Shown in pieces: positions 52,789-62,823 of a stretch of DNA of 64,000 nt. Location: the NCBI GenBank assembly GCA_004562765.1, contig SFRL01000009.1, positions 1-64,000 of the forward strand. The letters are read 5' to 3'. The stretch is from a bacterium (GTDB taxonomy: Bacteria > Bacillota > Clostridia > Lachnospirales > Lachnospiraceae). The position numbers and the translations under genes are program-made. Position 1 is the stretch's first letter; every line of letters starts with the position of its first letter. Below the pieces are notes generated by a model that did not search any database, was not told the DNA's origin, and worked only from the letters and a program-made list of their open reading frames with translations.

Positions 52789-54582
52789 TTATTCTTCCTC
52801 GCCTGCCACGATCGCGATGCCCAGCTCCTCCAGCTGTTTCTCATCAACCGTGCCCGGCGCATCGCTCATCAGGTCAGAGGCATCCTTCACCTTCGGGAAT
52901 GCCATGACATCACGGATGGAATCCGCATGTACCATGTGCATGATCATGCGGTCAACGCCGTAGGCAAGTCCTGCGTGCGGAGGCACACCGTAGGAGAATG
53001 CATCCAGAAGGAAGCCAAACTGCTCATGGGCGCGCTCTTTGGTAAAGCCCAGCACCTCGAACATTTTCTCCTGAATGTCGCTCTGGTGGATACGGACAGA
53101 ACCGCCGCCCAGCTCCGTGCCGTTCAATACGATATCATACGCCTTTGCACGCACGCTGCCGGGATCGGAATCAATGTTTGCCCAGTCCTCCTCCATCGGC
53201 ATCGTGAAAGGATGATGCATCGCCATAAAACGATTTTCCTCGTCAGACCACTCCAACAGCGGGAACTCTGTCACCCAGAGGAAATTGTACTGGTTCTCGT
53301 CCATCATACCAAGCTCCTCGCCCAGCTGTAAGCGCAGTGCGCCCAGCACGTTCCAAACGATCTTGTTTTTGTCTGCTGCGAACAGGAGCAGGTCTCCGGG
53401 TTTTCCGTTCATCTTTGCAACGAGTGCAGCCAGTTCCTCCTCGGTCATAAACTTTGTGAAAGAAGACTTGTAGGTGCCGTCCTCATTGATGCACAGATAA
53501 GCCAGACCCTTTGCACCACAGCCCTTCGCAAACTCAACCAGCTTGTCGATCTTCTTTCTCGGCATCGCGCCCTGTCCCTCGACATTGATACCGCGGACAC
53601 TGCCGCCTGCCTCCAGCGCACCGGTAAACACGCCAAAGCCGCAGTTTTTCACAACATCGGACACATCGCACAGTTCCATGCCAAAACGAGTGTCGGGCTT
53701 GTCACTTCCGAAACGGTCCATGGCCTCCTGCCAAGGCATGCGGGGCAGCGGAAGCTGAATGTCAACACCGATCGCCTCTTTAAATACATACTGTAACAGA
53801 CGCTCGTTCACATCGAGCACATCGTCAATATCCACAAAAGACAGCTCCATATCCGCCTGGGTAAACTCCGGCTGACGATCTGCGCGCAGATCCTCGTCAC
53901 GGAAACACTTTGCGATCTGGAAATAACGGTCATAGCCACTCGCCATCAAAAGCTGCTTGAACAGCTGCGGTGACTGGGGCAGCGCATAAAAATGCCCCTG
54001 ATGGATACGTGAGGGAACCAGATAGTCCCGGGCGCCCTCCGGTGTGGACTTGCACAGGATCGGTGTCTCGATCTCCAGAAAGCCCTCCTTTGCCATAAAC
54101 TCACGCATCAGCATGAGCACGCGGCTGCGGAGCATCAGATTGCGCTGAATATCAGGTCTTCTCAGATCCAGATAACGGTATTTCAGTCTCGTCTCCTCGT
54201 TTGTCTTGCTGTTCTCCTCGATCTGGAACGGCGGTGTCTCGGACTCGGACAAAATGCGAAGCTCCTTCGCAATGATCTCGATATCTCCGGTCTTTAAGTT
54301 CTCGTTGACAGCAGCCGTACGCTTCTGCACGGTTCCCACAACGGCAATGACATACTCACTGCGCAGGCTCTCCGCCTTCGCAAATCCCTCTGCGCCGATC
54401 TGCGGCTCGTCGAACACGAGCTGTAACAGCCCGCTTCTGTCTCTCAAGTCAATGAAGATCAGACTTCCCAAATTTCTTCGTTTCTGCACCCAGCCCATGA
54501 CAGTGACGGTCTCGCCGATGTTGGCATTTGAGACCTCCGTACATCTGTGGGTCCTGTGCAGACCCTGCATTGATTCACTCAT
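52789..54582 (-). CDS. aspS: Aspartyl-tRNA synthetase (bacterial type)
   Basis: 597 residues including the bacterial insertion domain. N-terminal OB fold (GWVQKRRNLGSLIFIDLRDR), motif 2 FRDEDLRADRQPEFTQ, motif 3 GLAYGVDRMIMHMVHADSIRD. A pair with hisS upstream, spaced 15 nt, which is common in Clostridia. Confidence 0.97.
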   Translation of the reverse strand: MSESMQGLHRTHRCTEVSNANIGETVTVMGWVQKRRNLGSLIFIDLRDRSGLLQLVFDEPQIGAEGFAKAESLRSEYVIAVVGTVQKRTAAVNENLKTGDIEIIAKELRILSESETPPFQIEENSKTNEETRLKYRYLDLRRPDIQRNLMLRSRVLMLMREFMAKEGFLEIETPILCKSTPEGARDYLVPSRIHQGHFYALPQSPQLFKQLLMASGYDRYFQIAKCFRDEDLRADRQPEFTQADMELSFVDIDDVLDVNERLLQYVFKEAIGVDIQLPLPRMPWQEAMDRFGSDKPDTRFGMELCDVSDVVKNCGFGVFTGALEAGGSVRGINVEGQGAMPRKKIDKLVEFAKGCGAKGLAYLCINEDGTYKSSFTKFMTEEELAALVAKMNGKPGDLLLFAADKNKIVWNVLGALRLQLGEELGMMDENQYNFLWVTEFPLLEWSDEENRFMAMHHPFTMPMEEDWANIDSDPGSVRAKAYDIVLNGTELGGGSVRIHQSDIQEKMFEVLGFTKERAHEQFGFLLDAFSYGVPPHAGLAYGVDRMIMHMVHADSIRDVMAFPKVKDASDLMSDAPGTVDEKQLEELGIAIVAGEEE

Positions 54583-54597
54583 AATCGTCCTCCTGAT

Positions 54598-55848
54598 TTA
54601 TCTGTTGAAAAATTCCTCAAACTCCTCGTAGCCCTCTGCAGTCAGCTTTTCCTTCTGGAATTTTTTGTTTTTATTCATGCGCACCACAAGCACCTGCTTG
54701 CCATCCGCGCGCTCCGCCTGCGCCTTGCCGATGACTTCCACCAGTTTGTCTGACGGGTATCCCTTCTCGATCAGATATGCCTTTTTCGCGGGCTGTGTCG
54801 GGATCTTGAAATTGCTCTCCATAAGGAGCAGCACGATACGCTCAAAGCCAATGGAAAATCCGCACGCCGGAACATCATTTCCGGTAAAACGTCCGATCAT
54901 CTTGTCATAGCGTCCGCCGCCGCCGCAGGCTGCGCCAAGCTCCGGCATCACGATCTCAAAGATCGTTCCTGTATAGTAACCCATGCCGCGCACCAGAGTA
55001 GGATCAAACACCAGATCAAATTTTGCGGTCTTGGTGGCCTCCACCGCGTCGATGATTTCCTGAAGGTTCTCGTAAACGCCCTCCTCCAGATAGTCTGCCA
55101 ATGTATCTGCCAGATATTTCAGCCCGTTCTCTGCGTTCTCCACGCCGTCAAACAGTCCCAGATATTTATCAATGGCTTCCATTGCAAAGCCCTCTTTTTC
55201 CAGTTCCTCTGCCACGCCGTCCTTGCCGATCTTGTCCATCTTGTCCAGAATGATGCAGACCGTATCAAAGGCGTCCTCCGGGAAACCGCTGTAGAGCGCC
55301 ATCGCCTTTAAGATGCGACGCTCGTTGATATGGATCTCGAAATTCTCAAAGCCGATCCGTCCGATGGTGGTAGTGGTCGCCAGGATCAGCTCGATCTCAG
55401 CGAGGTTGCTGGGTTCTCCCAGTATATCGATATCACACTGCATAAACTGACGGTATCTGCCGCGCTGAGGTCTGTCCGCACGCCATACATTGCCCATCTG
55501 CAGTGCCTTGAAGGGAGCAGGCAGATCATTTGCATTATTAGAATAGAAACGCGCCAGAGGCACGGTCAGGTCATAGCGCATACCGAAATCCACGACATCC
55601 GCTTCCTCCTTTGCCTCCGCGAGCTTTAATTTCTCACCGCGCTTTAAGATCTTGAAGATCAGTTTTTCATTTTCGCCGCCCTGCTTGCTGGAGAGATTTC
55701 CGATATTCTCCATGCACGGAGTCTCGATCGGTGTAAATCCGAAGCTGCGGTAGGTGTCCTTGATCACACCCTGCACGTAATCGCGGATCTGCATCTCCTC
55801 CGGCAGGATATCTTTCATGCCGTTAACCGGCTTTTTTGCTAATGCCAT
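54598..55848 (-). CDS. hisS: Histidyl-tRNA synthetase
   Basis: 416 residues. Motif 1 region near NGMKDILPEEM, motif 2 RYDLTVPLARFYSNN, the histidine signature LVRGMGYYTGTIFE, AACGGGGRYDKMIG and motif 3 GFSIGFERIVLLL, then a short anticodon domain. An HisZ paralogue is less likely because the catalytic motifs are complete. CAGGAGGACG precedes the ATG. Confidence 0.93.
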   Translation of the reverse strand: MALAKKPVNGMKDILPEEMQIRDYVQGVIKDTYRSFGFTPIETPCMENIGNLSSKQGGENEKLIFKILKRGEKLKLAEAKEEADVVDFGMRYDLTVPLARFYSNNANDLPAPFKALQMGNVWRADRPQRGRYRQFMQCDIDILGEPSNLAEIELILATTTTIGRIGFENFEIHINERRILKAMALYSGFPEDAFDTVCIILDKMDKIGKDGVAEELEKEGFAMEAIDKYLGLFDGVENAENGLKYLADTLADYLEEGVYENLQEIIDAVEATKTAKFDLVFDPTLVRGMGYYTGTIFEIVMPELGAACGGGGRYDKMIGRFTGNDVPACGFSIGFERIVLLLMESNFKIPTQPAKKAYLIEKGYPSDKLVEVIGKAQAERADGKQVLVVRMNKNKKFQKEKLTAEGYEEFEEFFNR

Positions 55849-55922
55849 GTTCGTCCTCCTGTATAATCAAACTTCTTCCATTATATTTTCATAGCTCCAA
55901 AAGGTCAATACCCCAATGTCGT

Positions 55923-55943
55923 AGGGACGTTTCTTTTGCCACG
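55923..55943 (-). repeat. Dispersed repeat, copy A
   Basis: Plus-strand AGGGACGTTTCTTTTGCCACG matches, in opposite orientation, copies at 60437-60473 and 62773-62816. Lies 26 nt after the 3' end of the DUF234-type ATPase gene. Confidence 0.5.
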
Positions 55944-55968
55944 AAAATCACTCTCGCCAAAGCCAAAC

Positions 55969-57387
55969 TCAGGCATACAGATCACTTAAAGATAATAGCA
56001 CCACCCTATTATCTTTCAGCGTATCAAACCAGTCTGTATATCCGCTTAAGGAAAAAAAGATATATTTAGACACCTTGTATTTTCCGGAGATCAAGCCTGC
56101 TCTTCGAATCAAGGTATCATATATTCCTTTATCAATCTTTTCATTTTTAAACTTGCACTCGCCTACTACCGCGCACTTATCAATTTCTGATATGGCCACT
56201 ACATCAATATCCGCGGACTGCTGCATCTTTTCTCCTCTTTGATTTTCAATCGTCTCCACGCCCCACCAGTTTCCAACATTTGTAAGGAAACTGTCAAAAT
56301 GTCCCTGTATTCCTTGCTCAAGCGTATAATACCTGCACATTTCCTCAAAAACGCTTCCCATAAATGAGTGCAAGTTCGGTTTTACAACCTTTTCATAATA
56401 GACATCCCCCTGCCCCATCTCTATGACGCTGTGTGCCTTCGGAATAAATTCATACCAGAATTTGAACATTTGATCTTTTAAGACATATTGTGTCTTCTTC
56501 TTGTTTTTTTCCTCAGTGATGCACTTTCTCTTCTCAACCAGTCCAACCCGAATAAGTTTTTCAAGCGAATAAAGAACTGTCGGTTCCTTTTCCCCCACTT
56601 TCCCGGCGATGATATTTACCGTATTTTCTCCTGACGCTATCTGCTCGATGATATTATTTACTAATGTTATATCCGAAAACTCCTGCGTGAGTAAGTTTCT
56701 CGTTTCGTCATACAAGTAACCGTCTGTATGAAAGAACAGTCTTTTGATGTTATCATCCAGACTCTGATCCCCATCGATCATGGAAAGATATTTTGCAACA
56801 CCACCCGTTATTCCGTAACAGACAGCCTTGTCCTCTGCGGAATACTTTGGTACAAAAAGAGCCGAATCCCTGTAATTAAAAGCCTCCAACTTAATCTGAG
56901 TGTCTCTTCTGCCAAACAGCGGACTCTTCTCGCTCAACACTTTATTCTCCATAAAACTAAGGGCTGATCCGCACAATATGATCATAAGGTTTTTTTCATT
57001 CCACTCCGTATCTATATATTTCTGCAACACAGAAAGGAGCGCCTCATCTTTTTCAGCCCAGTAAGGCAATTCATCAATAACGATGATCAGCTTTTCTTTT
57101 GGCATTTTCCTGCTGATAAAGTCAAAAACTGCTTCTATAGATGCAAATGCTGCCTGTTCAAAGGCCGGATCAAGAACCGATACTACCTGCTTTGAAAACA
57201 ATTCCACATTTCTTTCCTTACCAACTTTTGTAGCTGTATAAAAAATGGCCTTTTTATTTTTTATAAACTCTGTGATCAGCGTAGATTTTCCAATGCGTCT
57301 TCTTCCGTAGATGACAGACATACCAAATCCATCTTTATTATATAGTTCCTGTAAAGATTTCAATTCGTCTTCTCTACCAACAAACAT
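55969..57387 (-). CDS. DUF234-type AAA ATPase / nuclease-like protein
   Basis: 472 residues. Archaeal-type ATPase domain (about 1-220): Walker A GRRRIGKST, Walker B LIIVIDELPYW, and ILCGSALSFME sensor 1. A winged-helix region (about 245-310) and C-terminal DUF234 with PD-(D/E)XK-like residues, ADIDVVAI (Asp) and VGECKFKN (Glu-x-Lys). Function is unproven; such proteins are frequent singletons in gut Firmicutes. GAAGGATGTT precedes the ATG. Confidence 0.82.
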   Translation of the reverse strand: MFVGREDELKSLQELYNKDGFGMSVIYGRRRIGKSTLITEFIKNKKAIFYTATKVGKERNVELFSKQVVSVLDPAFEQAAFASIEAVFDFISRKMPKEKLIIVIDELPYWAEKDEALLSVLQKYIDTEWNEKNLMIILCGSALSFMENKVLSEKSPLFGRRDTQIKLEAFNYRDSALFVPKYSAEDKAVCYGITGGVAKYLSMIDGDQSLDDNIKRLFFHTDGYLYDETRNLLTQEFSDITLVNNIIEQIASGENTVNIIAGKVGEKEPTVLYSLEKLIRVGLVEKRKCITEEKNKKKTQYVLKDQMFKFWYEFIPKAHSVIEMGQGDVYYEKVVKPNLHSFMGSVFEEMCRYYTLEQGIQGHFDSFLTNVGNWWGVETIENQRGEKMQQSADIDVVAISEIDKCAVVGECKFKNEKIDKGIYDTLIRRAGLISGKYKVSKYIFFSLSGYTDWFDTLKDNRVVLLSLSDLYA

Positions 57388-57536
57388 AACATCCTTCTTT
57401 CCTCAATTCATTTTATTCAAATCATTTTTAATAAAATCTTTCTGAACAAAATATAGCATATAATTTTAAAGGTATCAATCATTTTCTGCAATTTTGAAGG
57501 GTTTACTTTGTCCAAAAATGAAAACGTGCATAAGTT

Positions 57537-57567
57537 ACGCCGCATGGGTGATAAAACCATGCGGCGT
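57537..57567. terminator. Hairpin after the 888-aa surface protein gene
   Basis: ACGCCGCATGG and CCATGCGGCGT form an 11-bp perfect stem with a 9-nt loop. T-run is weak on the minus strand. Confidence 0.55.
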
Positions 57568-57584
57568 TTTGAGCGATCACCTGA

Positions 57585-60251
57585 TTATTTTACTTTGATC
57601 GTCATTCGAACGGTCTTTGTTTTTCCGTTCAGCAGTGTGACAGTTGCTTTGATAACAACCGTTCCGCTGCCTTTGGCTGTGATCTTTCCGGATTTGCTTA
57701 CCGTTGCGATCTTCTGATCAGTCGTTGCATATTTGATGGAGCTTACATTCTCCATGTTAAGCTTCTCATCCATTTTGAATGTCGTTGACTGATTTTCTTT
57801 GACACTCTTTTGGGCAGTCTTTACCTTTACAGTTGCAAGGATCTTTTTATCGATCCGCTCAGCTCTGTCCTGTGCCACAAACTCATATCTCTGTGTAACA
57901 GAAAGCTTCTCAAAGTCACAGACAATGTTTGCTTTGTCATCTGAGCTTATTTTCTGATATTCCGACTCTACTATATTGTAGGTCTTTGTCTTGGAATCGT
58001 ACTTATAAACATAAAGGGTAGTATCCGCTTTGACATCTGCGGTATTCACTCTTACCTTATAATCCAGTTTACCGTTTTCATCGAAAACTTTTACCCTGAA
58101 GGGAATATTTTTCATATTGGCAAGGGCTTCCGCTTTGTCTGCTTTTGCTTTTGTGACAGTAGCGTCCTCTGTTTTCAGTGTCGCCAGAACAGAACTTACC
58201 TGTCCGTCCTTCGACTCGGTCTTTGTGACAGTAAATTCCTCTCCCGTAGCAGCATTGCTTTCAACAAGCGTACTCTGCACCGTGCCATCCGGAGCGGTCT
58301 TCTTCTCTTCTACGGTTGTTGTTCCGGTAGTTTCATCTGTCTTTGTGGTTGTCTCTACCTTTGTTCCGTCCGGCAAGGTCGTGGTCTCTGTCTTTGTGCC
58401 GTTATCCTTGTCCTTATCCGTGGAAGGTGTTGTGGAACTGCCTCCGGAGCTGCTGCTGTCGGAGCTGCTGCCGCCGGAACTGCTGCCACCGGAACTGCTG
58501 CCTCCGCCATTGCTTGATATTTTTTCAAACTCTGCCGTCACTGTTACATCACTGTCCGGCATAATAAACTTGTTGTTTGAAATCGTAATAGAAGCACCGG
58601 ATATACTCCACTGCTTAAACTGATAACCGGTGCTCGGTGTTGCTGTCAGGGTTACATCTGCATATTGCCGAATGGCAGCTGTTGTTACTGGCCGTCCTTC
58701 TATGCCCGCCGTACCATTTGCGCCGCTTTCCACCTTCAAGGTGTGCGAATCTCCCGTGATTGAAAAAGGTGCTGCTGCTGTTTTGCCATTAACTGTAATT
58801 GTTGCTTTGTAGCGGCTTGCTGCGGTAGGCGCAGTAGCAGAGGACTCATAACTTGTACCGTCAGTTCCTTCGTACATGATGGTTGGAGTTGCCAATCCGG
58901 CACCTTCCCATGCACTCGTATTAGAAATGGTAGCACTGGAATATGGATTGCCGGAATGTTCCACCGTACTTGCTGTTAGTGTTAATGTCTTATCTTCCTC
59001 ATGACAGGTTGCTTTTCTGCTACAGGAAGCAGAAAGAGTGTCGCCATTGGCAGAATAAGTCCAGGAATGACTTACTTTGTCAATCTTTCCGTCTCCAGCT
59101 TTCCAATCATCAAAATTTGAAATCTGTTCTGTCTTATTTTCATCTTTAAAAAGAGCTTCACATCGAGAACACTTATAATATTCCATCCAGCCGTCTGCCG
59201 CACAAGTCGCTGCCTGCCCGTTCACTTTTACCACTGACGAATGCCCACAATCCCTTTTGATTTTGATCTGGTTATTACTTACATCACGAATAACATTGTA
59301 AGTCTGATCGCTAAAAATCTTACCGTCAGTGCTAGACATCGCATCTGTATATACATCAGCGATAACAAGTGAATCATTTTCTTGCGCATCAACGGTTACA
59401 CCTATTTTTGCGCTAGCACCCAGAGCTCCGTTAATGTTAATTATTTTATTGCTCTTCAGATACACATTTCTTTCTATTGCGCCCCCACTAACAATGTTAT
59501 TGTCAACTATCGCGTTTCCGGAAGCATTGAATGTTCCACCGTTGTATACGCCACCAGCTTTATCAGTTACCGTGTTTCCGGTAATGCTGCCGCCATACAT
59601 ATTAAAGATACCATCACTAGGAATCTCCACTATTCCCGTATTTAAAGTATTCCTTAAGCTATTTCCTGATATACTACCACCATACATATTGAATGTGCAA
59701 CGAGATGCCATATCCACTGCACCATATAAAAGGTTCGTACTGTCTGACAGACTACCGCCATACATATTAAAGGTTGAAGAAGGCTGATACATATCCACAA
59801 TTTCATGTTTCCTGTCTTCGTTTGTAAGAGAGATTTTGCCCCCATTCATACAGTCAGTCAGAGTAAAAGTATAATAAGCCTGTATCACAATACAAGCATT
59901 ATCTTCAGATGTAATGCTTTTTCCATTTAGACAAAGTACTGTATTGTCCGCAGGGTGCCATGCAGAACCTAATTCTTGCAAGCTGACATTAGCTGTCAGG
60001 TAGTAATATTTGGGAGCCTCGCTTGTGCCAGCCGTAATCTGTCTATCTAATTCAGCTTTTTCGATTGTGCCATTTTCATTCGTATCTGTTACTGCAGTCC
60101 ATGTCTGAGTATCATCATGCCCTGCTCCAGTGCACCCGGTGGCACCGCAGATGCAGTGCGTGTGAGTATCTTCCGCCCTCACCGGCATCGCAGGCATCAG
60201 CCCCAGCGCCATACACAATGTCACCAGTAGTCCAAAAAATCTTTTTCTCAT
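57585..60251 (-). CDS. Secreted beta-helix / InlB-repeat / Big_2 surface protein
   Basis: 888 residues with a signal peptide (1-27, ending VRAED) and an N-terminal Cys-rich THCICGATGCTGAGH. Residues 56-67 form a perfect EF-hand/dockerin-type loop, DTNENGTIEKAE. About 140-270: beta-helix repeats FNMYGGSLSDS, FNMYGGSISGN, FNMYGGSITGN. About 505-570: InlB-type repeat (GYQFKQWSISGA). About 575-600: Gly/Ser linker. About 615-700: Thr/Glu-rich segment. About 820-888: Big_2 domain ending MTIKVK. No sorting motif is visible. Same general design as the 27753-31259 protein. Confidence 0.83.
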   Translation of the reverse strand: MRKRFFGLLVTLCMALGLMPAMPVRAEDTHTHCICGATGCTGAGHDDTQTWTAVTDTNENGTIEKAELDRQITAGTSEAPKYYYLTANVSLQELGSAWHPADNTVLCLNGKSITSEDNACIVIQAYYTFTLTDCMNGGKISLTNEDRKHEIVDMYQPSSTFNMYGGSLSDSTNLLYGAVDMASRCTFNMYGGSISGNSLRNTLNTGIVEIPSDGIFNMYGGSITGNTVTDKAGGVYNGGTFNASGNAIVDNNIVSGGAIERNVYLKSNKIININGALGASAKIGVTVDAQENDSLVIADVYTDAMSSTDGKIFSDQTYNVIRDVSNNQIKIKRDCGHSSVVKVNGQAATCAADGWMEYYKCSRCEALFKDENKTEQISNFDDWKAGDGKIDKVSHSWTYSANGDTLSASCSRKATCHEEDKTLTLTASTVEHSGNPYSSATISNTSAWEGAGLATPTIMYEGTDGTSYESSATAPTAASRYKATITVNGKTAAAPFSITGDSHTLKVESGANGTAGIEGRPVTTAAIRQYADVTLTATPSTGYQFKQWSISGASITISNNKFIMPDSDVTVTAEFEKISSNGGGSSSGGSSSGGSSSDSSSSGGSSTTPSTDKDKDNGTKTETTTLPDGTKVETTTKTDETTGTTTVEEKKTAPDGTVQSTLVESNAATGEEFTVTKTESKDGQVSSVLATLKTEDATVTKAKADKAEALANMKNIPFRVKVFDENGKLDYKVRVNTADVKADTTLYVYKYDSKTKTYNIVESEYQKISSDDKANIVCDFEKLSVTQRYEFVAQDRAERIDKKILATVKVKTAQKSVKENQSTTFKMDEKLNMENVSSIKYATTDQKIATVSKSGKITAKGSGTVVIKATVTLLNGKTKTVRMTIKVK
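58441..58503. repeat. Tandem 15-bp repeats in the Gly/Ser linker
   Basis: Three to four CCGGAACTGCTGCCA-type units encode SSGGS. In-frame copy changes possible. Confidence 0.6.
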
Positions 60252-60436
60252 AATATCTCATCCCTTTCACATATTTTTCCATGATGATCTATCTCAGCCT
60301 GTTTTCACAGGATTGATAGACGTGGGTGTTGCATAAAATCACCCAATCTATATTCATCATAAACAAATATGCTTGGAGATGTGGATAGATGTCCGAATCG
60401 AACCAAAAATGTCCTCAATCGACAGTAGCCGTCAGA

Positions 60437-60473
60437 TTCTCATGGCAATGACCGAGACAGAAGAAACGTCCCT
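60437..60473 (+). repeat. Dispersed repeat, copy B
   Basis: TTCTCATGGCAATGACC followed by GAGACAGAAGAAACGTCCCT. Near-identical to copy C, and related to copy A in the other orientation. Directly after the 3' end of the ATPase pseudogene. Confidence 0.55.
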
Positions 60474-60488
60474 TTCTCTTTATAGAAC

Positions 60489-61701
60489 CTAATCAAATAA
60501 CGCATCCATATCTATCACTTTGACAAATGCACCACTATATTCGTTATATTTCAGCCCATATGTGGTAATCAACGTGCTATGAATTGCCATTTTAGAAGAT
60601 ATTTCTTCTGAAAGTAATGTGATTCTATTTCGCAAAACTCTATCGTAATTCTTATCAACAGTAAATTCTGTGCCATAAAACTTTATTTCACACATATTTA
60701 CAATGTTATCTTTTCTCTCAATCAGCATATCAATCTGAGTCCCTGATTCGTCACCCTTACGTTTGGACCAGGCGGACTGAGTTGTACTGACGCCACTAAT
60801 TCCCAGGGCTTTCTTAATTTGCTCTATATGATTGAAGCAAACATTTTCGAAGGCAATACCTCTCCAGGTTACGATGTTTTATGACTCAATATTTGAAAGC
60901 CAAAAATCATTACTTAATCTGTCTTTATTTTCAACAAATCTGAGATAAAAATTGCAAAATGAATCGGTCAGTTTGTAATGTTCTTCTCTTTTGCTGCATC
61001 CAAACGGAACATATTTAATAATAAAATCACTGGCTATTAATGCCGATAACGCACTCGTCAGAGTTCCTCCTGTCGCAATACCGGCAACATCAGATAATTC
61101 AGAACGTGTGCATCCATAGTGTTTGGATCCTATTGCCCGTATTAATGAGATCATCATTTCTGAATTGTTGAATATGGCACTGAATAATCTTTTAAATTCA
61201 TCATGTAAGGGTGCATTTTTCTCAAAGAATAACAAATCTATATTCTGAGCCAAACTTAATCCACTCTGATAATAGCTCAAATAATATGGTATCCCACCGG
61301 TAATCATATAAGACTGTACAATATCATATCTGGATAACCTTATATTTTCACTCTGAAAGTACTGCTCACACTCTCCTAATGTAAAAGGCGACAATTTCAA
61401 TTCGCAAGTCAATCGGTTGTACAGTCCTCCGTGATTATTAATTAATTTGTCAGTCATCCATGAAGTTGCACTGCCACATACAATAAGCATCACATTCTTC
61501 CTGGAGCGGGCCATCTGATACTTCTTCATCATACTCAATCGGAGAAAGCCCTGCATGATGAAATGTTATCCTACCTTCAAATACTTCATTCACCAGATAC
61601 GTCTTTCCTACTCTTCTCCGTCCATATATCGCTACAAACTGCGACTTTTTACTATCATACAATTTATTTAATATCTCAATTTCCTTCTTACGTCCTATCA
61701 T
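60489..61701 (-). pseudogene. Broken ATP-binding (AAA) / PD-(D/E)XK protein gene
   Basis: The gene starts normally at ATG 61701 (GGAGGG upstream): MIGRKKEIEILNKLYDSKKS, Walker A GRRRVGKTYL. After HHAGLSPIEYDEE the frame shifts and about 60 residues, including the Walker B region expected before RKNVMLIVCGSATSW, are missing. The frame then runs to an in-frame TAA at 60879-60881 (SNIES-stop-NIVTWRG) and continues without further breaks to 60489, ending VIDMDALFD with TQIDMLIERK and CEIKFYG (nuclease-like). So at least a deletion/frameshift and a nonsense change. Confidence 0.85.
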
Positions 61702-61823
61702 AAAATTTCCCTCCAAATAAATATAATCAGCCACGTAATGTCATTTTGCACACTTCGCGGCTGATTATCAAGCTTTTTGTACTCTTTTTACCTGCACTTA
61801 GGTTATATGTCAGCAGAAATATA

Positions 61824-62648
61824 TCATTTCGCTTTCCCCACATTATAGATCACGACGGAGACCACCACGATCACCGCACCTACAAAAGACAGCGGGCTGA
61901 TCATTTCATGATAAAACACGGCTACCAATATCGGATTTAAGACCGGTTCGATCGCAGTTGTCAGACTTGCAGTGACCGGCGGCACCTCATTCAGGCCTTT
62001 TGCCATAAAGATATAGGCAAATGCCAGCTGAAAGATTCCCAATGCCAAAATGCCGCCCATGGCAGTAGCGCCAAAATCGGTCTCGCCAAAGACGAACCAG
62101 ATACAGGTCGCTGCGGACATCGCCTGACCGATAAAAATAGAAGACAGGGAATCCGACTTTTCAAAGCTGTTCATCAGAAAGACACCGGCATAGCAGACAC
62201 CGGATAAAATAGCTACGCCATCTCCTGCGATATTTCCCGCTGACAATCCATCCACAAAGAAACATAAAATGCCCGCAAATACAGCGATACATGTGGTGAT
62301 ATCCACCTTCTTCGGCCGTTCCTTGAAGAATAACCACATAAAAAAGATCGCAAAGATCGGTGCTGTGAATTGTAATACGATCGTGTTCGCAGCGGTCGTC
62401 AGCTTATTGGCAATGCAATAAAAGCTCGTGACTCCCGTCATGCAGACAGCGCCAAAGATCACCGGGGGATTCACTATGATCTTGTGGTGAATGATTTTCA
62501 GATAGATTCCTATAATGATCACAGAGATCAGATTTCTCGCGCCGTTGATCGCCAGTGGTGACCACGGGATGACCTTAATACAAAGGCCGCCAATACTGAA
62601 CAATATGGCGGCCATTAATACATAAAAAATACCTTTTGATTGTTTCAT
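61824..62648 (-). CDS. EamA/DMT-family transporter
   Basis: 274 residues with ten transmembrane helices in two EamA repeats (about 5-130 and 140-270). ILFSIGGLCIKVIPWSPLA at the start, and TASLTTAIEPVLNPILVAVF near the end are typical. Substrate unknown. ATG 62648 has GAGAAGG closely upstream; an in-frame GTG at 62660 is the alternative. Confidence 0.88.
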   Translation of the reverse strand: MKQSKGIFYVLMAAILFSIGGLCIKVIPWSPLAINGARNLISVIIIGIYLKIIHHKIIVNPPVIFGAVCMTGVTSFYCIANKLTTAANTIVLQFTAPIFAIFFMWLFFKERPKKVDITTCIAVFAGILCFFVDGLSAGNIAGDGVAILSGVCYAGVFLMNSFEKSDSLSSIFIGQAMSAATCIWFVFGETDFGATAMGGILALGIFQLAFAYIFMAKGLNEVPPVTASLTTAIEPVLNPILVAVFYHEMISPLSFVGAVIVVVSVVIYNVGKAK

Positions 62649-62772
62649 ACGCCTTCTCACCAGTTCCTTCTTTCTTTTCTATCCTGAATTCACACGCCAT
62701 TATACGTTTCGCAATGTAAAATGTCAAATGACGGTTTGGCATGATGGAAAAGGGCACCGTGACAGAGGGCGC

Positions 62773-62816
62773 TTCTCGTGGCAATGGGCGATGACCGTGG
62801 CAGAAGAAATGTCCCT
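62773..62816 (+). repeat. Dispersed repeat, copy C
   Basis: TTCTCGTGGCAATGGGCGATGAC then CGTGGCAGAAGAAATGTCCCT. CGTGGCA occurs twice inside. Sits 8 nt after the 3' end of the toxin-like operon. Confidence 0.5.
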
Positions 62817-62823
62817 AAAAAAG

